In this document: positions 54,271-62,287 of the stretch, piece after piece
Position numbering within the stretch: the first letter of the stretch is position 1
Layout: each line of letters opens with the position of its first letter
Position numbers and translations under genes: made by a program
Source: Vibrio zhugei
GTDB taxonomy: Bacteria > Pseudomonadota > Gammaproteobacteria > Enterobacterales > Vibrionaceae
Direction: 5' to 3'
Assembly: GCF_003716875.1 (NCBI RefSeq)
Contig: NZ_CP033077.1
Location: forward strand, 620,001-684,000
DNA length: 64,000 nt
The notes under the pieces: model-generated
The model's database searches: none
Seen by the model: only the letters and a program-made list of their open reading frames with translations
What the model was told of the DNA's origin: nothing

Positions 54271-54720
54271 TCAGTGATTTTCTTTAATCATCAGTGATGC
54301 TAATGCTTCCGAGGTGGCATCTTCAATGGAAAGAAATAGGGATTTGACTTGGCCCGTCGGATTACGCATTGGGTTGAGCGTAATGTTTTGATACATGAAG
54401 TCGGCTTGTTGGGTAATAGGGCGAACATTCCGACATTTAAATAAATAAGGGCGTTGCTGCCAAGTAATAAAACTTCTGCACCCAAGATCATAAACTGGCT
54501 TGGCTTTCAGACGAAACCAGTGCTCTGGGATTTCAGGAAACACCTCAAACAGGGTTTTACCAATCACATCTCCCGCTTGTTTACCACTGTGGTGGGTCAT
54601 AAACCCATTCCACACCTGAATGGTAAACTCTTTGTCCAAGACGACCAGTCCCATATCCACATTTTGAACCATGTCGACCATCCAGTGGAATTGCTCAAAT
54701 TCAGCAGGCATCGATAACAT
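54271..54720 (-). CDS. PAS-domain protein, coupled to a receiver-CheC protein
   Basis: 149 residues, a single PAS domain (VDMGLVVLDKEFTIQVWNGFMTHHSGKQAGDVIGKTLFEVFPEIPE, quoted as blocks GLVVLDKEFTIQVWN and DVIGKTLFEVFPE) with a PAC-like end (NPTGQVKSLFLSIEDAT). No kinase or other output domain. The ATG shares a base with the stop codon of the preceding receiver-CheC gene (TAATG), so the two are made together. It may be a sensory accessory that reports to the upstream response regulator or to a separate kinase; bound cofactor unknown. Confidence 0.82.
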   Translation of the reverse strand: MLSMPAEFEQFHWMVDMVQNVDMGLVVLDKEFTIQVWNGFMTHHSGKQAGDVIGKTLFEVFPEIPEHWFRLKAKPVYDLGCRSFITWQQRPYLFKCRNVRPITQQADFMYQNITLNPMRNPTGQVKSLFLSIEDATSEALASLMIKENH

Positions 54721-55724
54721 TAAAAATCCTCCATCAGATAAGACAGTTTATCGTCGAGTAACGGTAGCGATTCATCGACAAACATAAACAACAAATCACA
54801 GCGAATCGACGTTTGATCAATGTTATAACTGACTTCAAACGTCATGGTTTTAGAAAAGGATCCCGTGGTCGATTTAATCACATTATCGATCGAAATATGT
54901 TGCCCCAGTAACACTGGCGAACTTTGAAAGAAACGCACTTCCGCTTGCTGCCCCAACCCATTTAAGAATGATCCCACCAATATATTGGAGACATCCATCA
55001 GCAGTTCCAGTTCTTCTAGCTCTTCACTCTCTGCTGGTACCTGCATTAACTTCTTGAGATCAGCCACACTCGAATCGCTCAGCAACACTAACGCTTCTCC
55101 CGCGATGCCCTCGCCACTGAAACCTTGGCACACACCGGAGACTTGATCATTGTCTGCTAAGTCCCTCAGCGCCATATGGAGTTCACTGACCTCAAAAATA
55201 TTGACGTTCGGCAGGGGGAGGTGCACAAACACATCGAAATGGCGGGCCAGCGCATCGGCCGCTCGCCCGATGGACACGTTGGCGACTTCCATATAGATAT
55301 CACGCCGTTTAAGGATGGGCAGTTCCACCGCGGCCTGAGGAACAACCTGAGTTTGCTGAGGCGGATTAATCACCTCTTTTAATACCAAGTTGAGCGTACT
55401 CTTATCCAGCGGTTTTTGAATAAATGCTTTCGCCCCTAAAGCCAGTACGCGTTCTTTCGCTTTGGGCTGAATATCGCCAGAAACCACGACCACTGGGGTA
55501 TCAATACCGCGTTTGCTCATCTCTTCCAACGTGCCATAGCCATCAAGCTCCGGCATGGTGAGATCCAAAAACATCAATTTAAACGCTTTTTCTTCAAATT
55601 TCTTTAGGGCATCCAACCCGTGAACCGCAAAGGTAATATCGGCGTTCAAAGAAGCAGGTAAAGAGCGCGCCATTTGTTTTCTTACTAATGCAGAATCATC
55701 GCAAATTAGGACGGGGAAAGACAT
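54720..55724 (-). CDS. Response regulator fused to a CheC-type phosphatase domain
   Basis: 334 residues. The receiver domain (1-120) has the acidic pair in LICDDSALVRKQ, phosphoacceptor Asp in LMFLDLTMPELDGYG, Thr/Ser in VVVSGDIQ and Lys in FIQKPL. The C-terminal domain carries two CheC-like sites: DIYMEVAN with a Pro 22 residues after the Asn, and ELLMDVSN, again with Pro 22 residues later; CheC consensus is (D/S)-x3-E-x2-N-x22-P, so the second site has Asp instead of Glu. Predicted to dephosphorylate CheY-P or a related regulator under control of its own receiver. ATG at 55724 follows AAGGTGG; a further ATG six codons upstream is possible. Confidence 0.85.
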   Translation of the reverse strand: MSFPVLICDDSALVRKQMARSLPASLNADITFAVHGLDALKKFEEKAFKLMFLDLTMPELDGYGTLEEMSKRGIDTPVVVVSGDIQPKAKERVLALGAKAFIQKPLDKSTLNLVLKEVINPPQQTQVVPQAAVELPILKRRDIYMEVANVSIGRAADALARHFDVFVHLPLPNVNIFEVSELHMALRDLADNDQVSGVCQGFSGEGIAGEALVLLSDSSVADLKKLMQVPAESEELEELELLMDVSNILVGSFLNGLGQQAEVRFFQSSPVLLGQHISIDNVIKSTTGSFSKTMTFEVSYNIDQTSIRCDLLFMFVDESLPLLDDKLSYLMEDF

Positions 55725-55996
55725 GCCACCACCTTTATTCATTTATGGTTACTAAATACTACACCACAACCTGCTTCATTAGCAGGTTAATTACGTAAAA
55801 AGTCTAATTTTTCATAGGGTTATACTGGTAATATTTTAAACAGTGATTGCATCGAATAGCATCGTGTTGTTTGATCTCTAAATAACGCTGCTCATGCTCA
55901 TCTTTAACCATAGATGACCGCCAAACAAAACGCCTTGTTTTGCGAAAATAATCTGACCTTTATCACGGCTCATCGCACACCTTGATGTCGCTCCGG

Positions 55997-56025
55997 TTGA
56001 CTTTACAACCCTACCATTATTAGAT
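55997..56025 (+). promoter_or_regulatory. Candidate sigma-70 promoter
   Basis: TTGACT and TTAGAT (or TAGATA) at 17-18 bases spacing, 30-40 bases before the ribosome binding site of a short frame at 56058. It probably drives the 56146 gene. Confidence 0.45.
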
Positions 56026-56057
56026 AAATCAAAATGACCATTAACAAGGAGTCTCCC

Positions 56058-56192
56058 ATGGAAAATCCTATCCAATCTCGCTTACCACGGATAATTCTCA
56101 TGCGCGTTCAGCGCACTTTTCTTGCTATGATAAGGATACTTTCCCTTGAACGAACTTTCTCACCAAACCCTCACAGCCTTTGCCGACGCTGA
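56058..56192 (+). CDS. Possible 44-residue leader peptide
   Basis: ATG behind a strong AAGGAG site at seven bases, shortly after a candidate promoter. The frame codes for a basic peptide with Arg-rich segments (RLPRIILMRVQR) and overlaps the start of the acetyltransferase gene by 47 bases in another frame. It may be a leader peptide or a false frame. Nothing similar is known to me. The remaining gap 55725-56057 holds one hairpin (AACCTGCT/AGCAGGTT, 55770-55790) and no gene. Confidence 0.35.
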   Translation: MENPIQSRLPRIILMRVQRTFLAMIRILSLERTFSPNPHSLCRR

Positions 56193-57093
56193 CTTATGCA
56201 GCTTTGATTTGCATACGCTGACGCTTGACAAAGCTCAAGCGCATCAATGGTTACGAGCCGAACTACTGGACGAGTGGCATGAACTCAATCAACCGGATGT
56301 GATGCAAGCAAGGCATCAATTTTTTAATATTAAACACACCACGGCCGATGATTATCAAGAGCATTGGATTGAGCTCAATCACACACAATCCATTCTGTGT
56401 GGTATCCGCCATAAAGGGCTAAGCTCCGATCATCCATTTGTTCAGATTAAACCCAACTTTGTGATCGAGCATCCACAGCAATTGGCTGATATCCAAAAGG
56501 CGACGGCCCCTCTTTTTCGTGTATTTAATCCAAAGCACTTAGTGTTTTGGAGTGCAAAGCCATGGTATCAATGTCGCATCGAAGCACACTATGTGGCGGC
56601 TGACGCCAGCACGATTATCGCGCAGCCTGCATGGCCACAAGAACACCATATCGAACTACGCGCGGTCAAACACCATGATTATTATACGTGGTATCAAGCG
56701 ATGTATACTGAGCTTCACCGCGATCAGCCAGATTTTAAAAACCGAGTTCAACCCAACGATTTAGCGTTGCTGCAACAAGCACAACACCAAAGCTTGTTAT
56801 TCTTCATCTACTATAAGCAACACAAAGTCGGGCTGATCAGCGCGGAAAGAAGTCCGTTACTTGGTCATCAAGGTTTATATTTAAATGAAATACTGCTTGA
56901 TAAACACTGGAGAGGGGTCGGTCTGGCCAAAGCCGCTCAAAAGCGGTTTATCGTACAAAATGCATCAAAAAACGATGTCATCTGGGGAACGATCAACGCC
57001 AATAACCTCCCATCACTTAACACCGCTTACGCGAATCAGCGTCGCAGTGTGCGCTATGAATGCTTTTTCCCTATCAATGACCTTTATGAGTGA
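56146..57093 (+). CDS. GNAT-family acetyltransferase with N-terminal extension
   Basis: 315 residues, start TTG at 56146 behind AAGGA at nine bases; no better start exists. The last 150 residues look like a GNAT domain: IELRAVKHHDYYTWYQAMYTEL, KVGLISAERSPLLGHQGLYLNEILLDKHWRGVGLAKAAQKRFI (acetyl-CoA loop HWRGVGLAKA), and WGTINANNLPSLNTAYANQR, the usual Asn-rich ending of the fold. The first 150 residues (many His, Trp and Gln) form a domain I do not recognise. Substrate unknown. Confidence 0.75.
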   Translation: MNELSHQTLTAFADADLCSFDLHTLTLDKAQAHQWLRAELLDEWHELNQPDVMQARHQFFNIKHTTADDYQEHWIELNHTQSILCGIRHKGLSSDHPFVQIKPNFVIEHPQQLADIQKATAPLFRVFNPKHLVFWSAKPWYQCRIEAHYVAADASTIIAQPAWPQEHHIELRAVKHHDYYTWYQAMYTELHRDQPDFKNRVQPNDLALLQQAQHQSLLFFIYYKQHKVGLISAERSPLLGHQGLYLNEILLDKHWRGVGLAKAAQKRFIVQNASKNDVIWGTINANNLPSLNTAYANQRRSVRYECFFPINDLYE

Positions 57094-57132
57094 GGTGCAG
57101 ACCCCTTCTCCTGAACAGTGAGCGAAGACCAA

Positions 57133-57164
57133 AAAAAGGCGTCACCATTACGTGACGCCTTTTT
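57133..57164 (+). terminator. Terminator of the GNAT gene
   Basis: AAAAAGGCGTCAC pairs with GTGACGCCTTTTT over a 6-base loop; T run included in the right arm. Works in both directions. Confidence 0.88.
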
Positions 57165-57212
57165 ACATAGAACTTTAGGTATGTCTCTCGCAGTAGCCAA
57201 TAGGCACGAGCA

Positions 57213-57608
57213 CTAAGACTGATTGCCCACCGCCCCGTGACTTGCCTCGTGCATCGTATGACGAACGGTGTGTTTAATTGTCATCATGTATTCTTGATAA
57301 CGAAACCATAGATAGGTCGCGACAACCGAGAAGAATAGATACGACAATGCGAACACCAACGGAGATGTCATGAGATCCGCAGAGACGCCCCACATCACGC
57401 CGACAACCGTTACGGTGATTTTTGCAAACAAACCGCACAGCAACAATGCCAAAGCGAGTTGAGGGAATTTAGAACTGCGAAACGCAAACCAGTGGCAACA
57501 ACCGACGGCTAAACTTGCCACGCCGAAGCCTAACAAAAAAGCTTCAATATGATCCGCAGACAAAAAGCCTGCCAATAATGACACGAGCAAAATAAGAATG
57601 TATTTCAT
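57213..57608 (-). CDS. Four-segment membrane protein of unknown function
   Basis: 131 residues with about four hydrophobic segments: YILILLVSLLAGFLSA, AFLLGFGVASLAVGCCHWFAF, LALALLLCGLFAKITVTVVGVMWG and SPLVFALSYLFFSVVATYLWF. The C-terminal tail is polar and His-rich (HTVRHTMHEASHG). ATG at 57608 follows AGGGTG; a GTG three codons earlier is less likely. Reminiscent of small ion-pump accessory or ATP synthase I-type proteins, but I do not recognise it. Confidence 0.7.
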   Translation of the reverse strand: MKYILILLVSLLAGFLSADHIEAFLLGFGVASLAVGCCHWFAFRSSKFPQLALALLLCGLFAKITVTVVGVMWGVSADLMTSPLVFALSYLFFSVVATYLWFRYQEYMMTIKHTVRHTMHEASHGAVGNQS

Positions 57609-57801
57609 CACAGTCACCCTAGCGTTAATACAAAAAGGAGGAACAAAACTGTCAAAACGCTAACGTTAAAACCCTGTAATACTAATGTTACTTGAGCTTA
57701 GTAAAAATACCAGCATAAAGTGGTATAGAAACTGTGACAATTTGTGTCTATGAAGGGAACACAGATAACCAGTGAGGTGACCTTGCTACACATAAAAGAA
57801 C

Positions 57802-57839
57802 CTTATACAAAAATGACGCTCACGCCGCCTTTGTATAAG
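57802..57839 (-). promoter_or_regulatory. Stem-loop over the arfA stop codon
   Basis: CTTATACAAA and TTTGTATAAG form a perfect 10-bp stem (57830-57839 with 57802-57811) whose loop contains the TGA of arfA. In E. coli, RNase III cuts in such a hairpin, and the arfA mRNA loses its stop codon, so the protein is made only when tmRNA fails. Confidence 0.8.
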
Positions 57840-58017
57840 ACTCTTGCCCACGGTGTTTTGCTTTGCGCACGTAGCTACCTTTGCCTTTTTTCGCTTTTTC
57901 CACACGGGTTTTAAAGACTTGACTGGTCACCAGTGCTTTTAGCGCATTATCTTGAATTTGACCGCGACCGTATTCGATATCCACAGGGTCGGTGTGGCTG
58001 GATTTTTTGGTACTCAT
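57820..58017 (-). CDS. arfA: Alternative ribosome-rescue factor A (ArfA)
   Basis: 65 residues. The core YGRGQIQDNALKALVTSQVFKTRVEKAKKGKGSYVRKAKHRG (recognisable as GQI-DNA--AL, F--RVEK-KKGKGSY-RK-KH) matches E. coli ArfA. ArfA rescues ribosomes stalled on mRNAs lacking a stop codon by recruiting RF2, when tmRNA is overloaded. The long N-terminal segment before GQIQDNA (about 18 residues) is longer than in E. coli. Its stop codon lies in the loop of a 10-bp stem, as expected for tmRNA-dependent control. A GAGAGA site precedes the ATG. Very likely functional. Confidence 0.9.
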   Translation of the reverse strand: MSTKKSSHTDPVDIEYGRGQIQDNALKALVTSQVFKTRVEKAKKGKGSYVRKAKHRGQESYTKAA

Positions 58018-58391
58018 AGTAAATCTCTCTCATTGATTAGGACTGTTAAAATAACATGTCATCGCGGTGAATTTTCGCTTATCCAAGCCAATAGTCAACA
58101 GCTAGCTCACTTATTTTTTATGTATCATCATTCTGTTACACTGGAAACACAACTCGACACAAAGTTTACGAGTAAATTCGAGAGGTTAGGCACTAAATCC
58201 GAAAAGATATTATTGACAACTGTCCGTATTACTCTAGACTCAACACCAGCTAGAAAAAAAGTTCTTTGTATACACATTGTTTCGTTGGATTACTTGTAAC
58301 TCCCCCGTCGTGTCGTACGCAATAGCAATTTACTTTTCCACGCTATGGGCGCCGTGATAGGCCAAAAATTAATTTATTTAGGATATATGCT
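58018..58391 (+). promoter_or_regulatory. Cold-shock gene promoter and long 5' leader
   Basis: TTGACA (58213-58218) and TAGACT (58235-58240) at 16 bases would start transcription near 58247, leaving about 145 bases of leader before the cold-shock ATG. Such a leader is typical of cspA genes, where RNA structure senses temperature. The left part of the gap holds the arfA promoter. Confidence 0.6.
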
Positions 58392-58601
58392 ATGTCTACT
58401 CCAGTTACTGGTACTGTAAAATGGTTCAACGAAACTAAAGGCTTCGGTTTCATCAAACAAGAAAACGGTCCAGACGTATTTGCACACTTCAGTGCAATCC
58501 AAGGTGACGGTTTCCGTACTCTTGCTGAAGGCCAACAAGTTGAGTTCGTTATTACTCAAGGTCAAAAAGGCCCTCAAGCTGAAAGCATCAAAGTAATCTA
58601 A
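58392..58601 (+). CDS. Cold-shock protein, CspA family
   Basis: 69-residue single OB-fold nucleic-acid chaperone. RNA-binding motifs RNP1 KGFGFI and RNP2 VFAHF are intact; [18 protein letters not shown] and [21 protein letters not shown] follow the family. The exact orthologue among CspA, CspE and others is not decided. AGGA lies eight bases before the ATG, after a long leader, and a strong terminator follows. Confidence 0.93.
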   Translation: MSTPVTGTVKWFNETKGFGFIKQENGPDVFAHFSAIQGDGFRTLAEGQQVEFVITQGQKGPQAESIKVI

Positions 58602-58621
58602 TTTTACTTTCTAATTGATTG

Positions 58622-58652
58622 AAAATAGCCAGCGCAAGCTGGCTATTTTTTT
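58622..58652. terminator. Terminator of the cold-shock gene
   Basis: AAAATAGCCAGC pairs with GCTGGCTATTTT over GCAA, followed by more T residues; also T-rich on the - strand. Confidence 0.9.
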
Positions 58653-58731
58653 ATCGTTTATGCGACAAAATACGCCACATCCAATACCGTCGTTCAATCC
58701 AACCCTGTCATCAACGTATTTGCTCGCTCAT

Positions 58732-59628
58732 TTACTCGTTTTCTTCTTCTACGGGTAATTCTGGCAACGGCGTATACTTCGCCTCTTCCACTAAGCCGGG
58801 AAACGCCTCACAAAACAAATCCATGAAATCATGACGAATCAGTTGTTCAAAGTGATTGGCGCGTTCGGTTGGACAGAACACTCTTACATGTAATTTTTGT
58901 TCGCCTGCTGTATGGCTAAAAATTTCAATATGCGGTTCTGAACTGGGTAAATCGATACCTGAATGCTTTTCAATCATGCTGTTATAACGACGAGCCACAT
59001 CAATAAAATGCGCAAAGTGAACATCAATGCGTGCTTGTAAGTGTGGAATGAGCGGATAAAGATTAACAAAGTGTGGCACGATCATCGTAAAGTTATGAAA
59101 CACATATCGCTTCATAAAGTTTAAATTTTTCACGGGGTAAGTAAAAAACATGCTGTTCGGAAGGGTCGCCGTTTTGCCTGTATAATGATACTGCCCATGC
59201 AACAAATCGATTTCTTGAATCACGGTAGCCATGATGTTGTGCTCAATCACCTCACCGCTGAGTTGCCCAACTTCAATCCAATCTCCGATACGAAAAGAAC
59301 GAGAGCTGGCACGTTGAATCGAGCCAGTAAAACACAAGATAATTTCTTTCGACGCCACAACAATCGCAACGGCAATCGCGGTGACTGATAAAGCAAAATT
59401 ACTGATTTCTGATTGCCATAAAACAAACATGATCAGCAAGGTACCGGCAAAAATCCCATTTTTGGTACGTGACATCCAAGCACGTTGATCGTCACTGAGA
59501 AATGCAACATCACCACGAATCAAACTTAGTAAAAGGCGTCGAGTAAACCAGATAACAAGTAGAATTAATCCGGTAAACAACAGCTTATGCGCCATCAAAA
59601 AGTCGAATGCGGTGTAAATATATTCCAT
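58732..59628 (-). CDS. Mechanosensitive ion channel, MscS family
   Basis: 298 residues. Two to three membrane segments (LLFTGLILLVIWFTRRLLL; GIFAGTLLIMFVLWQ; FALSVTAIAVAIVVASKEIILCFTGSI as pore helix), then the MscS beta domain (SFRIGDWIEVGQLSGEVIEHNIMATVIQEID, TATLPNSMFFTYPVKN) and a C-terminal domain. The pore helix has the Ala/Gly packing of the family (AVAIVVASKE). An AGGGG site precedes the ATG. Releases solutes on osmotic downshock. Not identical in length to E. coli MscS (286) and no paralogue name is assigned. Confidence 0.86.
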   Translation of the reverse strand: MEYIYTAFDFLMAHKLLFTGLILLVIWFTRRLLLSLIRGDVAFLSDDQRAWMSRTKNGIFAGTLLIMFVLWQSEISNFALSVTAIAVAIVVASKEIILCFTGSIQRASSRSFRIGDWIEVGQLSGEVIEHNIMATVIQEIDLLHGQYHYTGKTATLPNSMFFTYPVKNLNFMKRYVFHNFTMIVPHFVNLYPLIPHLQARIDVHFAHFIDVARRYNSMIEKHSGIDLPSSEPHIEIFSHTAGEQKLHVRVFCPTERANHFEQLIRHDFMDLFCEAFPGLVEEAKYTPLPELPVEEENE

Positions 59629-60122
59629 TAAAGCCCCTACAGTTTTATCGTTTCGTTAATCTATTTAAAATGCGTACACACACTCGTTCATGCTACCCAA
59701 CGCGCTATGGAGCGTGTCATGACCGAGATCGCCAAGCCCTAATGATGACCATCACTAAGAAGTCGTTCAGTATAGTCAATACTTATAATAAGGCGCGATT
59801 GTATCATTATCAGTGACGCTGTCATGGCTTTCATCCGATAATACCGAGACAATTCACGGCTTTTTCTTATAGTCAGTGCTCACTTCGTCATACAACGCAC
59901 GCATGTTGAACACTGGCCATATTATGTATACCAAGCGAAAATTTCACTGACAACTTCGCCGCCCGTCACACACTTACCGACTCCCCCTAGAACCTCATGA
60001 AAACAATCATTACTCTGAATAGTAAAGAACATTATCATCAACCACCGCTCGTATAGCGTTGTCTTCACTGGTCACTGTACAACGAGTGTTGGGTTAGCGT
60101 ACTGATGACCAGAGGACTTTAT
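59629..60122. other. Intergenic region without recognisable gene
   Basis: About 494 bases. A 69-codon frame (59607-59816) crosses the start of the MscS gene and lacks a ribosome binding site. No repeat or operator recognised. Confidence 0.5.
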
Positions 60123-60788
60123 ATGACGCGATTCTTACAGATTGATTGGGTATGTGATCTTGTGTGTCCATGGAGTTTCATCGGCTATCAAAAACTCGAA
60201 CACGTTCTTGCTCAGTTAGACGACGATATCCTCGTTGAGTTTCATTGGCATCCGTTTGAAATTAACCCTAACCTTCCCGCTGGTGGCGACTTATTGATAA
60301 GTCACTTAATGGATAAATATCACATTAGCGCCTTGATTGCACAAACTTATCTCGAACGTGCGACATCGCACAGCCAATCGTTACCCATGCCGTTTTCTCT
60401 CACTAGCACAACCCATGTCTATAACACTCGGCAAGCTCATAAACTCCTATTGTGGGCGGCAAAATATCAACAACAATCCCCTTTGGCCCGTGAATTGTAT
60501 TGCGCCTATTTTATTCACGGCCAGCCATTAGACGCGCGAGACACATTACTTGCCGCGGTCAAGCAGGTCGGGTTAAATCCACAAGAAGCGGCGTTAGTGC
60601 TGGACGATGATAATTGGGGAAAAACCGTGAGCAATATTGAAACACAATGGGCCAAAACAGGGATCACTGCCGTCCCCACTCTGATCGTTAACCGGTCAGA
60701 AACGATATCAGGTGCCTTTCATTCCGACTCCCTACAAAGAATGCTGCAAAACGCGGCCCAACAATCCCTGCACCATCGTCAGCATTAA
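60123..60788 (+). CDS. DsbA-family (FrnE-like) oxidoreductase with CPWS site
   Basis: 221 residues, thioredoxin-like fold with helical insert. The active-site region reads DWVCDLVCPWSFIGYQKLE, where FrnE proteins have CPWC; the second Cys is replaced by Ser, but another Cys lies four residues before (CDLVC). TAVPTLIVNRSETISGA is the cis-Pro loop and its following strand. QAHKLLLWAAKYQQQ and LYCAYFIHGQPL match the family's insert. It may act as a disulfide isomerase, a glutathione-dependent isomerase of the HCCA type, or a polyketide-type enzyme. The ATG at 60123 follows AGAGGA. No signal peptide, so cytoplasmic. Confidence 0.83.
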   Translation: MTRFLQIDWVCDLVCPWSFIGYQKLEHVLAQLDDDILVEFHWHPFEINPNLPAGGDLLISHLMDKYHISALIAQTYLERATSHSQSLPMPFSLTSTTHVYNTRQAHKLLLWAAKYQQQSPLARELYCAYFIHGQPLDARDTLLAAVKQVGLNPQEAALVLDDDNWGKTVSNIETQWAKTGITAVPTLIVNRSETISGAFHSDSLQRMLQNAAQQSLHHRQH

Positions 60789-60948
60789 GCGCGCACCTTA
60801 TCATTTGAACCTCATCACAACATGTTGATTTTCATAGTTATAAACAAGTAATCACTACTCAGGTCGCACTTTACTGAGAGAGAATTCGCTACAGTGAGCC
60901 TCCCTAACTCCTCCTATCAACGTCAGACATTACAAGGAAGCATTACTG

Positions 60949-61956
60949 ATGAGCCTTTCTAACTCTTGGTTAATAGCGGTGTGTTTACTTGCTTGCCTAT
61001 CTGCAGCCAGTCCGCTCACGCAAGCGAAACAGGTCGAAGTGCATGATCCGGTCATGGCAAAAGAAGGCAACACCTATTACGCATTTAGTACTGGCCCGGG
61101 CATCACTTATTACTCTTCACAAGATATGACGCATTGGCAGCGAGCCGGTCGAGTATTTAATGATGAGCCTAGCTGGGCACGACGCGTCGCCCCTCAGTTC
61201 AACGGCCATCTTTGGGCACCAGATATCGTCCAGCATAACGGTCGATTTTATTTATACTATTCCGTTTCTGCGTTTGGCAAGAACACCTCGGGTATTGGCG
61301 TCACCGTCAATAAAACGCTGGATCCACATTCAAAAGACTATCAGTGGATTGACCAAGGAATCGTATTACAGTCCGTCCCCAATCGCGATGATTGGAATGC
61401 CATTGACCCTGCCATTACCTTCGATGACAACGGCACCGCATGGATGAGTTTCGGCTCTTTCTGGGGTGGTTTGAAATTGGTGAAACTCGACCCGAGCCTT
61501 ACCCGTCTGGCTCAACCAGAAACATGGTATAACCTTGCAAAACGCGATCCGCAAGAAAGTCCCGCGGATGCCATTGAAGCCCCCTTTATTTTCAAAAAAA
61601 ATGGTTACTATTATCTGTTTGCTTCTTTCGACTTATGCTGCCGGAAAATGCAGAGTACTTATCATATTCGCGTTGGGCGCAGTAAACACATTGAAGGGCC
61701 TTATCTCGATAAAAACGGCAAAGCAATGATGGAAGGCGGTGGCTCATTGGTATTAAAAGGCAATAAAGATTGGGTGGCATTAGGGCACAATAGTGCATAC
61801 ACCTTTGATGGCCAAGATTATTTGGTTTTCCACGCTTATGAGACGGCGGATCATGCCATCCAAAAACTGCGCATTTTGAAAATGGATTGGAAAAACGCTT
61901 GGCCAACGGTCAATGCTCACGATCTCAATCGTAATACTACGGTGCTGAAGCCCTAA
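60949..61956 (+). CDS. Secreted arabinan endo-1,5-alpha-L-arabinosidase, GH43
   Basis: 335 residues with a signal peptide (LIAVCLLACLSAASPLTQA-KQ). Five-bladed propeller GH43 features: catalytic base Asp in EVHDPVMAKEGNTYYAFSTG, pKa Asp in AIDPAITFDDNG, acid Glu in DAIEAPFIFKKNGYYYLFAS, and GHLWAPDIVQHNGRFYLYYSVSAFG with the calcium/His region near GHNSAYTF. Typical length of endo-arabinanases. It would release arabino-oligosaccharides from pectin side chains, complementing the PL4 lyase at 44-46 kb. AAGGAAG precedes the ATG. Confidence 0.89.
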   Translation: MSLSNSWLIAVCLLACLSAASPLTQAKQVEVHDPVMAKEGNTYYAFSTGPGITYYSSQDMTHWQRAGRVFNDEPSWARRVAPQFNGHLWAPDIVQHNGRFYLYYSVSAFGKNTSGIGVTVNKTLDPHSKDYQWIDQGIVLQSVPNRDDWNAIDPAITFDDNGTAWMSFGSFWGGLKLVKLDPSLTRLAQPETWYNLAKRDPQESPADAIEAPFIFKKNGYYYLFASFDLCCRKMQSTYHIRVGRSKHIEGPYLDKNGKAMMEGGGSLVLKGNKDWVALGHNSAYTFDGQDYLVFHAYETADHAIQKLRILKMDWKNAWPTVNAHDLNRNTTVLKP

Positions 61957-61973
61957 TTACGCTCATCCCAAAC

Positions 61974-62005
61974 AAAAAAAGCTGCGTTATTACACGCAGC
62001 TTTTT
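61974..62005. terminator. Bidirectional terminator
   Basis: A run of A, GCTGCGT paired with ACGCAGC, then a T run. It ends the arabinanase gene and the convergent small gene. Confidence 0.88.
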
Positions 62006-62025
62006 GGTCGATACTTTACAACAGA

Positions 62026-62226
62026 TTAGTGCACTGGTGCATCGGTGTCTGCGGAAAATTGACCGAAGTAGTGCTCTAAGATTTCAGGCGTCAATTTGCC
62101 TGCTTCTTCTAATCGCTTAAGCTCTGCAACAATCGCTTGCTGTTCTTCCAGCGTCGGCAATTTGACCTCTTCTTCACCAAGGCTGTCTTCCGTTATTTGC
62201 GCTAACTCTTGTTCAAAATCACTCAT
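62026..62226 (-). CDS. Small acidic protein of unknown function
   Basis: 66 residues, highly acidic and helical (MSDFEQELAQITEDSLGEEE, LPTLEEQQAIVAELKRLEEAGKLTPEILEHYF as two parts). ATG at 62226 behind AGGGTC. Similar small acidic proteins are common in vibrios but I know no function. It lies just downstream of a chemoreceptor gene on the same strand. Confidence 0.65.
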   Translation of the reverse strand: MSDFEQELAQITEDSLGEEEVKLPTLEEQQAIVAELKRLEEAGKLTPEILEHYFGQFSADTDAPVH

Positions 62227-62250
62227 CAATAGACCCTATCCGTCTGTTTA

Positions 62251-62275
62251 ACGGAGAGTTCCAAGCACTCTCCGT
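62251..62275 (-). terminator. Hairpin between the chemoreceptor gene and the small acidic gene
   Basis: ACGGAGAG and CTCTCCGT form an 8-bp stem over nine bases; no T run follows on the - strand, so it is at best a partial terminator or an mRNA-stabilising end. Confidence 0.4.
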
Positions 62276-62287
62276 AAGTATGTATAC

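Noticed and set aside
55878..56075. 65-codon frame on the - strand before the acetyltransferase gene
   Set aside because: No ribosome binding site and it opposes the promoter and the short frame at 56058; looks like chance.
59607..59816. 69-codon frame on the + strand
   Set aside because: It starts inside the MscS gene, has no ribosome binding site, and its composition is not protein-like.
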